In this document: positions 45,964 through 55,056 of the stretch, in pieces
Layout: the number at the start of each line of letters is the position of its first letter
Numbering within the stretch: the stretch's first letter is position 1
Assembly: GCF_026410925.1 (NCBI RefSeq)
Contig: NZ_CP112972.1
Span: forward strand, 1 to 64,000
Reading direction: 5' to 3'
Source of the DNA: Halovenus salina
GTDB taxonomy: Archaea; Halobacteriota; Halobacteria; Halobacteriales; Haloarculaceae
DNA: 64,000 bases
Translations under genes and position numbers: made by a program
Notes under the pieces: generated by a model
The model's input: only the letters and a program-made list of their open reading frames with translations
Databases searched by the model: none
What the model was told of the DNA's origin: nothing

Positions 45964-46557
45964 TTACTGCCGCGGGTCTCTATCCGGGCCGGGATAGGGC
46001 GCTTCAAATTCGCTTTCGTACACCGGCTCGGGATCGAACAGCATCTCGAATGCGTCTGGCGACCGGATGCTGACCGACATGTGTGACTGGAGCGAGAGGT
46101 TCGCTCCGGCACCCGTCAGCTCGCCGTCGAGTGTCAGTAGGTGATTCGCGTCGCCGCGGTACGCAGAGGCGAGAGCCGGGTGATCCTCGGGAGGATGCTC
46201 GACGCCTAGGCGGTCGTCTGCCACCGTCGTGTACCACTCCTCGGCCAGCTCGGAGGGTGCAAATTCGCCGATCAGCGCACGGGCCTGTGCAAGTAGGTTG
46301 TCGCTGGCGACGAGGTGGACCCAAGAGTGCCGTCGCACATGGTCGAGGGCATCTCTGGCCCCACCCCCGACGAGCAGGTCTGCTGCGAGGACATCTGCGT
46401 CCGCGACGACGCGGAATCCAGACTCTGGAGTTCTCTCGTCCTTGTCAGTGTTTCCGGCTGTCGGTTCGACATCTCGTACGGCCGGCCGCCTGCGCTGAAT
46501 TGCTTGCGCTGTCGTCGCATACGCTGTTGCTCGCTCGAACAGCCCTGCCCAGGACAT
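45964..46557 (-). CDS. PIN-like domain protein
   Basis: 197 residues. After an N-terminal helical stretch, FRVVADADVLAADLLVGGGA resembles the first strand and acidic motif of PIN nucleases. Further acidic sites lie in VEHPPEDHPALASAYRGDAN and HLLTLDGEL. A ribonuclease function is possible but not proven, and there is no antitoxin partner next to it. ATG 46557 (MSWAGLFERATAYATTAQAI) is chosen over 46590. It converges with the ITPase gene. Confidence 0.6.
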   Translation of the reverse strand: MSWAGLFERATAYATTAQAIQRRRPAVRDVEPTAGNTDKDERTPESGFRVVADADVLAADLLVGGGARDALDHVRRHSWVHLVASDNLLAQARALIGEFAPSELAEEWYTTVADDRLGVEHPPEDHPALASAYRGDANHLLTLDGELTGAGANLSLQSHMSVSIRSPDAFEMLFDPEPVYESEFEAPYPGPDRDPRQ

Positions 46558-46735
46558 ATCGAAACCAGGCAACCGGCCCACAAAAAGCAACCGACCGCGG
46601 CGTCATACCTCTGTCTGACGGAAGTTTATGTACAAGCGAGAAGAGCCACCAGACGGGCGCGCACCGACGATTACACACACCCACAACTCCCATCCTTCCA
46701 CAGCGCGCCCGAATCCCTGAACCCACCTTTTGGGC

Positions 46736-47404
46736 TCAGGCCGACAGTTCCTCGCCGCGGAGTGTCCCGCGTACCTCGGCGAGCAGTTCCGGATCGGCCA
46801 TCACCGCAAGCGAATCCCCCGCCTCGACTCTGGTCTGGGGCAGCGGAATCGTCATCGACTCGTCCTCGCGGCCGTGTGCGTAGATACGCGCTTCGTCTGG
46901 TAGATCGATTTCGATGACTCGGTCGCCGATAGCTGGGGAGCCCTCAGGAATCTGGACGCTCGCCACCGAGAGTCGCTCGGTCAGGTCCGCGATAACAGTG
47001 AAATCCCCGCCCAGAAGCGCCGTCTTCGCCCCTGCTGCGCCGAGGCGTTCGGGGTAGATGACCTCGTCGACGCTGTCGGTGTATCGCTCGTAGAGCTCCT
47101 CGCTGAAGTCCTCGTTGACCCGCAGGACCGTCCGACAGCCGTGTGCGTCTCCGACGACACAGGCCGAGAAGTTCGTATTGAGGTCGCCCGTCAGCGCACC
47201 GAGCCCATCGGCGTCGGTAATACCTGCGTCCTCAAGGACGTGCTCGTCGCCGCCATCACCTTCGACGACGGTGAATCCCTCATCCTCGGCTCGTTCGACG
47301 CGCTCTCTGTCGCTGTCGACGATGGTAACCTCGTGGCCCTCGTTGCGAAGTGTCCTGGCGTTTCGCATTCCGACGCGGCCGAACCCGACAATGATGAAGT
47401 TCAT
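46736..47404 (-). CDS. TrkA-type (RCK) potassium transport regulator
   Basis: 222 residues. The RCK-N domain (1-~120) has NFIIVGFGRVGMRNARTL for NAD(H) binding, ending its second strand in IVDSD. The TrkA-C domain (~140-222) follows, with SVASVQIPEGSPAIGDRVIEIDLP. It would regulate a K+ channel or TrkH transporter, but none is encoded nearby. The frame is open upstream; ATG 47404 gives the family N-terminus. Confidence 0.9.
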   Translation of the reverse strand: MNFIIVGFGRVGMRNARTLRNEGHEVTIVDSDRERVERAEDEGFTVVEGDGGDEHVLEDAGITDADGLGALTGDLNTNFSACVVGDAHGCRTVLRVNEDFSEELYERYTDSVDEVIYPERLGAAGAKTALLGGDFTVIADLTERLSVASVQIPEGSPAIGDRVIEIDLPDEARIYAHGREDESMTIPLPQTRVEAGDSLAVMADPELLAEVRGTLRGEELSA

Positions 47405-47448
47405 GCTTCTCTGTACAACGGCCTCATTAAAAACACTGGGGCTATCTC

Positions 47449-48174
47449 TCAGAGTTCTGTTGTCGCTTCCAGTGCCAGTTTGATTGCGCGTTCGACGTTG
47501 TTCTTTGCCTTTTCGGGGAGCTCGTTGTCTTCGGTCTCGCCTTTCTGGGTTCCCTCGACGAGGTTGCCGTCGACGGTGCAGATGGCACCAGCCCGCATCC
47601 CCTTCCGTCGCGCGAGGGTGAACAGCGCGGCAGCTTCCATCTCGACGGCGAGCATTCCTGCGTCTTCCCACTCCTGGATGTACTCTTCTGTCTCGGCGTA
47701 GAACGCGTCGTCTGTCGCGATTGGGCCGACGTGGACGGGTTCGTCACGCCCTCTCGCAACAGCCGTCAGCTCCGAGAGCACCTCGTGGTGTGCAACGGCG
47801 GGCAGGGTCGCGCTCTCGTAGCGCTTGCTCGTCCCCTCGTCCTTTGCCGCGCCGGTCGCGACAATCATATCACCAATCTCGATGTCGGACTGGAGCGCGC
47901 CACAGGTGCCGACACGGAGGACCGTCTCGACACCGACGCTTTCGAGTTCCTCGGCGGCAATCGCCGCTGATGGCGCACCGATACCGGTCGAACAGATTGT
48001 CAGCTGTCGGTCGTCGTAGGTCGCGTTGACGACCTTGTACTCGCGGTTGCTTGCAACTGTCTCGACATCCGTACAGTGTTCTGCGATACGGTCGACACGT
48101 CCGGGGTCACCGGGAACGAGTGCGATATCTGTCAACTCTCCCGCTTCGACAAGCAAGTGGGGCTGTTTCGCCAT
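47449..48174 (-). CDS. udp: uridine phosphorylase / nucleoside phosphorylase I family
   Basis: 241 residues. It cleaves uridine (or another nucleoside) with phosphate for salvage. Motifs are LVPGDPGRVDRIAEHC, GAPSAAIAAEELESVGVETVLRVGTCG and the active-site VEMEAAALFTLARRKGM. A role in nucleoside catabolism fits deoC about 1 kb away. Substrate preference cannot be read with certainty. Confidence 0.88.
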   Translation of the reverse strand: MAKQPHLLVEAGELTDIALVPGDPGRVDRIAEHCTDVETVASNREYKVVNATYDDRQLTICSTGIGAPSAAIAAEELESVGVETVLRVGTCGALQSDIEIGDMIVATGAAKDEGTSKRYESATLPAVAHHEVLSELTAVARGRDEPVHVGPIATDDAFYAETEEYIQEWEDAGMLAVEMEAAALFTLARRKGMRAGAICTVDGNLVEGTQKGETEDNELPEKAKNNVERAIKLALEATTEL

Positions 48175-48226
48175 ACCCGCAGTTCAGTCCTCGGACACAA
48201 AAAACCGAACAGTTGGCCCGCGCCGG

Positions 48227-49081
48227 TCACGGCGAGAGGATGAATAAAAAGAAGTTATGGACCGCTGGCCCGAGGCCGAGCGCGGTGACGAAGGCAAACA
48301 GCAGGTTCGTCTGTGACTCGTGTTCCGTGAGGTCGGCCGAAAAATACGCCACGATAGCAGACGCCAGGAACACCTTGAACACCACGAACAGCCACCCCTC
48401 TCCGAGGAGGTCGGCTGTCGGGAGGTCGGCGGCGAAGTCCATGACCCTCCGGGGAACCTGCGAGCGCTCGCCCGCACCGAGTACGTCGACACCAATTGCG
48501 GTCGTAACGCCGTCGAACATGTGTGCGAAGACAACGAGCGCGCCGACGTATCTGGCGCGAGCGATGATGTAGGTCCGCCAGGCACCGATGACGAAGTAGA
48601 CAACTGCGGTCAACACCAGTGAGACGATGAGCCCAAACGCTGGCCAGATGGGCTCCATCGGCGCGACCTCCGGGTCAAGCCCCTGCCAGAAGATGAGAGC
48701 CACTAGCGGTGTCGCCATACCGAATCCGGTGGCTCCGAGATATTGCGGCACCTTCTGGCGAAGCCGCTTACCCGGAACAATCATCGCCGACATCACCCAG
48801 ACCGCACCCATAAAAACGAACGTAATAAGATAGACCGCAGGCGTCGCAAAAAGTGGCGCAATCCCCGGTGGATAAATCCGAACCTGGAGGATTTCTCCGA
48901 GTCGATAGAAGACATGGAGCACAGCTCCAGCCACAATCCACGGGACGAACGCCAGTACAGTCCGCTGGTTCACCGGCGGTCGTATCACGTAAAGCAGCCC
49001 GACGATGACACCAATCGCGACCAGCAACAGTAGAGACTGGATCAGCGGCGGAAAGACAAGGTCTCCAAAGAGTGCAGTCAT
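48227..49081 (-). CDS. DUF63 family membrane protein
   Basis: 284 residues with about eight membrane helices, e.g. [37 protein letters not shown] and [20 protein letters not shown]. Motifs such as [20 protein letters not shown] and [12 protein letters not shown] are typical of archaeal DUF63. No function is known. It is divergent from deoC. Confidence 0.82.
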   Translation of the reverse strand: MTALFGDLVFPPLIQSLLLLVAIGVIVGLLYVIRPPVNQRTVLAFVPWIVAGAVLHVFYRLGEILQVRIYPPGIAPLFATPAVYLITFVFMGAVWVMSAMIVPGKRLRQKVPQYLGATGFGMATPLVALIFWQGLDPEVAPMEPIWPAFGLIVSLVLTAVVYFVIGAWRTYIIARARYVGALVVFAHMFDGVTTAIGVDVLGAGERSQVPRRVMDFAADLPTADLLGEGWLFVVFKVFLASAIVAYFSADLTEHESQTNLLFAFVTALGLGPAVHNFFLFILSP

Positions 49082-49103
49082 GTAGTGTGGATGCTCCCTG
49101 TCG

Positions 49104-49142
49104 GGTAAAAATTGTTCCGAAACTCGAAGGGAACTTTACTTG
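49104..49142. promoter_or_regulatory. divergent promoters of DUF63 gene and deoC
   Basis: On the minus strand, CAATTTTTACCC (about 49103-49114) is 27 nt from the DUF63 ATG. On the plus strand, CTTTACTT (about 49134-49141) is about 25 nt from the deoC ATG at 49162. Both genes are probably leaderless. Confidence 0.5.
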
Positions 49143-49161
49143 TGGCGGTACACAACGTGGT

Positions 49162-49794
49162 ATGGAGGATATTGCAGACCGAATCGAGCATACGGTGCTC
49201 GGTCCCGAGACGACCTGGGCTGCTGTGCAGACAGTCCTCGACGAGGCCGACGAGTACGGTATGCGGGCGTGTATCCCCCCGTGTTATCTCGAACAGGCCA
49301 CGGAGTACGCCCCAGATGTCGAGTTGGCGACCGTCGTCGGGTTCCCACACGGGCAACACCTCACTGAGACCAAATGCGAGGAAGCCAGACACGCCTGGGA
49401 AGCCGGGGCGGGCGAAGTCGATATGGTCGCGAACATCGGTTCGATCAAGGCAGGCAACTTCGACGATGTGGCTACCGAAGTCGGTGAAGTGGCGGCGGCC
49501 GTGCCACTGCCGGTGAAAGTCATCGTCGAGGCACCGCTGCTGTCGGAGACAGAACTCAAGGCAGCGTCTGCGGCCGCGGCCGACGGGGATGCCGACTATC
49601 TGAAGACCTCGACGGGATTCACCGAAGGGGGCGCGACAGTCGAAGATGTCCGCCTGATGAGTGGGCATCTACCGGTCAAAGCCAGCGGCGGCGTCGGCTC
49701 GTGGTCCTTCGCGAGCGAACTCTTCGAGGCGGGCGCAGAGCGCATCGGCGCGTCGAGCGGTGTCACCATCGTCGAAGAGTACCGGAATCGCTAG
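49162..49794 (+). CDS. deoC: deoxyribose-phosphate aldolase
   Basis: 210 residues, a class I aldolase that cleaves 2-deoxyribose-5-phosphate to acetaldehyde and glyceraldehyde-3-phosphate. Motifs are [34 protein letters not shown], the Schiff-base Lys region [10 protein letters not shown] / [14 protein letters not shown], and [12 protein letters not shown] 49162 is chosen because upstream frame extension has no family match and a TATA-like box precedes it. Confidence 0.92.
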   Translation: MEDIADRIEHTVLGPETTWAAVQTVLDEADEYGMRACIPPCYLEQATEYAPDVELATVVGFPHGQHLTETKCEEARHAWEAGAGEVDMVANIGSIKAGNFDDVATEVGEVAAAVPLPVKVIVEAPLLSETELKAASAAAADGDADYLKTSTGFTEGGATVEDVRLMSGHLPVKASGGVGSWSFASELFEAGAERIGASSGVTIVEEYRNR

Positions 49795-49885
49795 CAGGAT
49801 ATACCGGCCGTGGGTCGGTGTCGGAAGCGACGAGAACAGGCCAAAGCGCCGGGCTTTAGTCTGTCCCTCCCCGACAACGGGGTAG

Positions 49886-51142
49886 ATGGCCCGGTACCAT
49901 ATCGAGACGTACGGGTGCACCTCGAACCGGGGTGAGAGCCGCCAGATTGAGCGCTCGCTCCGCGACGGCGGTCACCACCCTGTCGAGTCACCCGAGGAAG
50001 CTGACGTCGCTATCCTCAACACCTGTACCGTCGTCGAGAAGACAGAGCGGAACATGCTCACCCGGGCAAAAGAGTTAGACGAGGAGACGCCGGGAGACCT
50101 CGTCGTCACGGGCTGTATGGCGATTGCACAGGGTGAGGCATTCGACGAGGCCGGGGTCGACGCAGAGGTACTACACTGGGACGAGGTTCCCGAACACATC
50201 AGAAACGGCGAATGTCCGACTCACACACCGGACACCGAGCCAGTCATCGACGGCGTCGTCGGCATCCTGCCGATTGCCCGGGGCTGTATGAGCGACTGCT
50301 CGTACTGTATCACCAAAGAGGCAACGGGCAAAATCGACTCTCCATCCGTCGAGGAAAATCTCAGGAAGGCGCGGGCGCTCGTCCATGCTGGCGCGAGAGA
50401 GATTCGTATCACCGGCCAGGACACCGGTGTCTACGGCTGGGACGAGGGCGAACGGAAACTCCACGTCCTGCTCGACCGCATCTGTACGGAGATCGACGGC
50501 GACTTTCGGGTCCGTGTCGGCATGGCTAATCCCAAGGGCGTCCACGGTATCCGCGAGGAACTCGCGTCCGTCTTTGCCGAACACGACCAGCTCTATAATT
50601 TCCTTCACGCCCCGGTCCAGTCGGGGAGCAACGACGTGCTCGGCGATATGCGCCGCCAGCACACCGTCGAGGAGTACCTCGACGTGGTCGAGACATTCGA
50701 CGAATACCTCGACGAGTGGACGCTCGCGACGGACTTCATCGTCGGCTTCCCGACCGAAACCGATGCAGACTACCAGCAGACGCTCGACCTGCTCGAACAG
50801 ACCCGCCCGGAGAAAATCAACATCACCCGGTTCTCGAAACGGCCTGGGACCGACGCCGCGGCGATGAAAGGTCACGGCGGCCAGATCAAGAAGAACCGCT
50901 CTTCGGAGATGACAGACCTGAAAATGTCGGTTGTCGGTGAAGTCTACGAGTCGATGGTCGGCGCCGAGCGAGAGGTGCTCGTTGTCGAAGACGGCACCGA
51001 CGACTCGATGGTCGGCTACGACCAGACACACCGCAAGGTGGCAATTCCGGGCGTCCAGTCTGCTGGCGTCGAACTTGGTGACTTTGTCACCTGCCGGATA
51101 ACGGGTCACAACACAGTCTACGCGCTCGCAGAGCTGGTCTGA
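49886..51142 (+). CDS. tRNA (t6A37) methylthiotransferase, MtaB/CDKAL1-like
   Basis: 418 residues, a radical-SAM methylthiotransferase that turns t6A into ms2t6A at tRNA position 37. The N-terminal UPF0004 domain has Cys in YGCTSNRGES, NTCTVVEKTE and VTGCMA for the auxiliary cluster. The SAM cluster is GCMSDCSYCITKEATG near 133. The TRAM domain closes the protein (~355-418). It would act on the product of the Kae1-Bud32 pathway. Its 3' end overlaps the convergent kinase gene by 25 nt. Confidence 0.93.
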   Translation: MARYHIETYGCTSNRGESRQIERSLRDGGHHPVESPEEADVAILNTCTVVEKTERNMLTRAKELDEETPGDLVVTGCMAIAQGEAFDEAGVDAEVLHWDEVPEHIRNGECPTHTPDTEPVIDGVVGILPIARGCMSDCSYCITKEATGKIDSPSVEENLRKARALVHAGAREIRITGQDTGVYGWDEGERKLHVLLDRICTEIDGDFRVRVGMANPKGVHGIREELASVFAEHDQLYNFLHAPVQSGSNDVLGDMRRQHTVEEYLDVVETFDEYLDEWTLATDFIVGFPTETDADYQQTLDLLEQTRPEKINITRFSKRPGTDAAAMKGHGGQIKKNRSSEMTDLKMSVVGEVYESMVGAEREVLVVEDGTDDSMVGYDQTHRKVAIPGVQSAGVELGDFVTCRITGHNTVYALAELV

Positions 51143-52854
51143 GCGGACTGTTCCTCGCGCGGAATCGTTACCGTCACCGTCGTCCCATCACTGGTCTCGA
51201 AGTCGATGGCTCCACCAACCCGGACGGTCCCCCACTTGGCGAGCCAGAGCCCGAAGCCGCTGCCGTGTTTCAGACTTGTTTCCTCGCCGCTTTCGAGTGA
51301 CTGTAGCTCGTGGTCGGGGATACCCGACCCGTTGTCGGATACCTCGATATCGATGCTCTCCGGTGAGCCGGTCACCGACAGCGAAATCTCGGCCGGACCG
51401 TCCGTGTGTATCGCGGCGTTTTCGAGCAGTTGCCAGAGGACAGCCCGAAGAACGTCCGGATTGGTCTCGACGACGGTTTCGGTTGTTGTGACAGATAAAT
51501 CGGCCTCGGGGTGCTCCTCGGCGAGGCGGCTGGCCAGCTTCTCGGTCAGGTCACCAACGGTGATTGCCCGAGAGTAGCCGTCTGGTGCAGCAAGCAGCTG
51601 TTCGAACTCCCGGGCCATCTCGCCGGTCTCGATGAGTTCGTCGACGGTGGTCGAGACCTTCTGGAGCATCTCTCTGACCATCTCGTCGTCAGTGTGGCTG
51701 TCGGCCGCGGAGACGTAGCCGGAGACGATAGAAAGGTCGTTACGGAGATTGTGACGTAGTATACGGTTGAGAACCGAGAGACGCTCTTCGCGTCTGACTT
51801 CGTCGGTGATATCCTGAAACAGGAGGGTGTAGCCGACCCGCTCGCGGCCGCCGGCGGTCAGTGGTGACGGCTGGATGACGTACTCCCGGCGCTGTGCGCC
51901 GACCTGGGGGCTGATTCGCCACTCCTCGTCGCCGTCGACGTACTGGTCGAAGCTCTCGGGACTGTCCCGGCCCGGGTCGAGTGATTGGATGACAGCCGAT
52001 GCCGGTTCGAGGACCACCTCCTCGCGGTCGAGTTCAAGCTCCTCCTCGGCAGCGGGGTTCAAATCGACGATGCGGTGTTGTGCTTCGAGGACGAGCACGG
52101 GTGCCCGGAAATCGGCGAGCGCGGACTGCTTGGCTGCTCGGTTGGTCGCGGGGTAAATCTCGAACATGTCTTTGCCGACGAAGGCATAGTAATCACAGAG
52201 AACGTGCCCCGCAAACAGGGGTGCAGCCCAGATGAAATGCGAGTTCGGTGTCAGTTCCAGCATCCAGACGAGCAGGCCCACAGCGGGAAAGATGGCGCTG
52301 GCGATGACCGCCAGCGCCTCCGACCGGAACAGGGAGCCGTAATCCCAGACGGTATCGGCGAGCAACAGGACGCCGACCACTGCCCAACCCGGCCCGCCAA
52401 TGAGCATGACATAGAACAGCGGGCCAAAATCGTACGAGGCCGCCGCAACACCGAACACCGGGTCGACCGCAAACTCCGTCCAGAACAGTCCGTGGATGTG
52501 ATTTATGGGTAACAGGACCAGCGTCAAAACTGGAACCAGGTACAACAGCCAGTAGTACCACGACCGTCGGATATCGCCACGTCCCGTGTATTCCAACCCG
52601 AAGCCGACGAACGGGGGGCCGAGCCAACTCAGTCCGACGAGCGCGACGACTTCGAACGCCAGTCGTAGCTGCTCCTCGAAGACGGTCAGGCCGATACCAT
52701 ATGCAAAGAGAAAGACGGCCTGGGCGACCATCGTCGCCGCGAACCACGATGCGCCCGGCTTCTCCCGGTAGGTAAGCAGATACGCAAACAGTCCGACGGT
52801 TGCCACTCCCGCAAACAGCGAGAGAACGACCGGCCAGGTGAGAGAGGCGCTCAC
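51118..52854 (-). CDS. sensor histidine kinase with 7TM N-terminal domain
   Basis: 578 residues. Residues ~1-220 form the seven-helix histidine-kinase sensor domain common in haloarchaea. A PAS domain follows (~235-345: FRAPVLVLEAQHRIVDLNPAAEE). The phospho-acceptor region is LNRILRHNLRNDLSIVSGYV with His near 367. The ATPase domain has LLENAAIHT (N box), DNGSGIPD and GSGFGLWLAKWG. No response regulator is adjacent, so the partner and signal are unknown. Its 3' end overlaps the methylthiotransferase gene on the other strand. Confidence 0.92.
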   Translation of the reverse strand: MSASLTWPVVLSLFAGVATVGLFAYLLTYREKPGASWFAATMVAQAVFLFAYGIGLTVFEEQLRLAFEVVALVGLSWLGPPFVGFGLEYTGRGDIRRSWYYWLLYLVPVLTLVLLPINHIHGLFWTEFAVDPVFGVAAASYDFGPLFYVMLIGGPGWAVVGVLLLADTVWDYGSLFRSEALAVIASAIFPAVGLLVWMLELTPNSHFIWAAPLFAGHVLCDYYAFVGKDMFEIYPATNRAAKQSALADFRAPVLVLEAQHRIVDLNPAAEEELELDREEVVLEPASAVIQSLDPGRDSPESFDQYVDGDEEWRISPQVGAQRREYVIQPSPLTAGGRERVGYTLLFQDITDEVRREERLSVLNRILRHNLRNDLSIVSGYVSAADSHTDDEMVREMLQKVSTTVDELIETGEMAREFEQLLAAPDGYSRAITVGDLTEKLASRLAEEHPEADLSVTTTETVVETNPDVLRAVLWQLLENAAIHTDGPAEISLSVTGSPESIDIEVSDNGSGIPDHELQSLESGEETSLKHGSGFGLWLAKWGTVRVGGAIDFETSDGTTVTVTIPREEQSAQTSSASA

Positions 52855-52920
52855 GGCTCGTTCACAATAGTGTGGTCACAGGCTTGAATATGGTGTGTTT
52901 CGACAGCCCGGGGATGCTGG

Positions 52921-53835
52921 TCAGTGGGCTCCAGTCACCTGTTCGCTCGCGTCTTTCCACTCTCCCATCCCAGCGGGGTCGAGATGGAGGTGGGCGTCGC
53001 CCACCTCTTCGTGTTCGAGCACCGACTGGACCAGGCCACTCTCGATGTTGTGAGCCTCGACGAGAGTGAGCGAGCCGTCCACCTCCACGTGGGCTTCTAC
53101 TTCGAGTGTCGGGCCGTCGTAGAAGACGGCGAGGTCGTGGACGCCGTGTATCTGTGGGTGTGAGAGAATCGTCTCCCGAATCTCGGCCCGGCGTGGTTCG
53201 GGTGCGGCCTTCCCGGCCAGATACGAGAGGTTCTCTCTGCCAATTTCGACCCCCTGATAGATGACCAGCACACTGACGAACAGCCCAGCCGAGGCGTCGA
53301 GAACTGGAAATCCAAGCGCAATACCAACCACGCCGACGAGGGCGGCGACGGTCGTGTACATGTCGTTGAGACAGTCGACCGCGAGCGCTTTCAGCGCAGT
53401 CGAGCCGAGGGTGGCGTTCATTCGCGTCGTGTACCAGTAGACCAGATACATATCGGCCATCGAGAACAACAGCGCTGCGACGAGCAGATAGCTGAACTCG
53501 ACGTGGCCGCCGTAGAGCAGGCTCTGTCCCGACTCGTACAGCAGATTCGCGCCGAGGATGACGATGACGGCACCCACGAACAACGCGGTCAGCGGCTCGA
53601 TGCGGGCGTGGCCGTGGGGGTGGTCTGCGTCGGCTCCCTCGAACCGACTGTCACCCCATACCAGAACGACGATGCTGGCAACGAGGTCACCTATGGAGTG
53701 GGCGGCGTCGGCGAGCAGTGCGACACTCCCGAACAACAGGCCGGCGATGCCCTCGGCTACAATCTTCGCGACGTTCCCGAGAACGTTCGCCCACGAAGCG
53801 AGGGTGAACCGACGACGCTCCGTGGCAGTTTCCAT
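52921..53835 (-). CDS. cation diffusion facilitator transporter
   Basis: 304 residues, six predicted helices and a cytoplasmic alpha/beta domain. The metal site is formed by DAAHSIGD in TM2 and DCLNDM in TM5. The soluble domain includes HPQIHGVHDLAVFY and a His-rich end. CDF proteins export Zn2+, Mn2+ or Fe2+ in exchange for protons; the H-D/D-D pattern is compatible with several metals. It stands alone. Confidence 0.92.
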   Translation of the reverse strand: METATERRRFTLASWANVLGNVAKIVAEGIAGLLFGSVALLADAAHSIGDLVASIVVLVWGDSRFEGADADHPHGHARIEPLTALFVGAVIVILGANLLYESGQSLLYGGHVEFSYLLVAALLFSMADMYLVYWYTTRMNATLGSTALKALAVDCLNDMYTTVAALVGVVGIALGFPVLDASAGLFVSVLVIYQGVEIGRENLSYLAGKAAPEPRRAEIRETILSHPQIHGVHDLAVFYDGPTLEVEAHVEVDGSLTLVEAHNIESGLVQSVLEHEEVGDAHLHLDPAGMGEWKDASEQVTGAH

Positions 53836-53998
53836 ACCGGCTATAGCGTGACGCCATGCTTGAATATTGGCATTAGGTAAGTCGAATCTCTGGGTTCTAG
53901 GTCTTCGTACTCTGTCTCTAGGTCGGGTGGGACAATCGCATGCGGCGCATTCACATTCCGGCCGAATAATTATGCGACCCCTCCATCAACAGGGAGAC

Positions 53999-55054
53999 AT
54001 GTCGGAGTTCGTTACACCACCGGCCCTGCAATCAGACGAGGAAATCGCTATCGTGGCCCCTTCGAGCGGCGGCGCAGCCGAAGCACCACACATCCTGGAG
54101 TTGGGAATCGGACGACTGGAGTCGACACTCGGCGTCGATATCAGGGTACATCCGACCGCCCGACAGTCAAACAGCTATCTCCGCGAGCACCCCAGAGCCC
54201 GCGCAGCAGCCATCCACGAGACGTTCTCGGACCCCGATGTCGGCGCAGTAATGGCGACAATCGGCGGCGACGACCAGCTCCGCGTGCTGAAACACCTCGA
54301 CCCCGCGGTTTTGCGGGAGAATCCGACACGGTTCTTTGGCCTCAGCGACAACACGAACCTCTCCCTGTATCTCTGGAAGCACGGTATCGTCTCTTACAAC
54401 GGTATCTCACTGCTGAGTGAGGTCGCGACGCCCGGACCGTTCCCCGAGTACACCGAGCGCTATCTCCGGCGTGCGCTCTTCGAGGAGTCACTGGGCGAAC
54501 TCGAACCGTCCGAGGTGTGGTTCGACATGACCGAGGGCTGGAACCAGTCGAAAGCCGAGTTCGCGGCCGCCGAACCCGACCGCCACAACAACGACGGGTG
54601 GCGGTGGGCCGGCAGCGACGAGACCGTCACCGGCCGTCTGTGGGGTGGCTGTCTCGCTATCGTCCGCTGGCACCTGATGACCGAGCGTTATCTTCCAGAC
54701 CCAGAACGTCTCGACGGAGCCGTGCTCGCGCTGGAGACGGCAGAGACCCTCCCTGATGCCGACAGACTCCGGTGGTTCCTGACGGCGATGGGAGAGCGGG
54801 GACTGCTCGGGCGATTCGACGGCGTCGTTGTCGGCCGTCCGGCGACCGAATCCTGGTTCGAGCCTCGGGACGCGGACGAACGCGAACAGTACCGCCGCGA
54901 CCAGCGCGAAACGATTCTGTCACAGCTCCAGCGGTACAACCCCGAGGCAACAGTCGTCTTCGACGTGGACTTCGGCCACACGAATCCGGGGGTCGCGCTG
55001 CCAATCGGCGCGAACGTCACCCTCGACCCCGAGGAGCGAATTGTCGTCGAGTAA
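53999..55054 (+). CDS. S66-family peptidase (LD-carboxypeptidase/MccF-like)
   Basis: 351 residues. The serine nucleophile lies in FFGLSDNTNLSL near 112, the Glu in LALETAETLP near 246 and the His in DFGHTNPGVALPIG near 326, the S66 triad. Haloarchaea lack murein, so the MccF-like branch, which cleaves acyl-amide or peptide-nucleotide bonds and confers microcin-type resistance, is the closer analogy. ATG 53999 is preceded by ATAATTAT about 30 nt upstream; in-frame ATG 53972 lies inside this region and is less likely. Confidence 0.88.
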   Translation: MSEFVTPPALQSDEEIAIVAPSSGGAAEAPHILELGIGRLESTLGVDIRVHPTARQSNSYLREHPRARAAAIHETFSDPDVGAVMATIGGDDQLRVLKHLDPAVLRENPTRFFGLSDNTNLSLYLWKHGIVSYNGISLLSEVATPGPFPEYTERYLRRALFEESLGELEPSEVWFDMTEGWNQSKAEFAAAEPDRHNNDGWRWAGSDETVTGRLWGGCLAIVRWHLMTERYLPDPERLDGAVLALETAETLPDADRLRWFLTAMGERGLLGRFDGVVVGRPATESWFEPRDADEREQYRRDQRETILSQLQRYNPEATVVFDVDFGHTNPGVALPIGANVTLDPEERIVVE

Positions 55055-55056
55055 CG

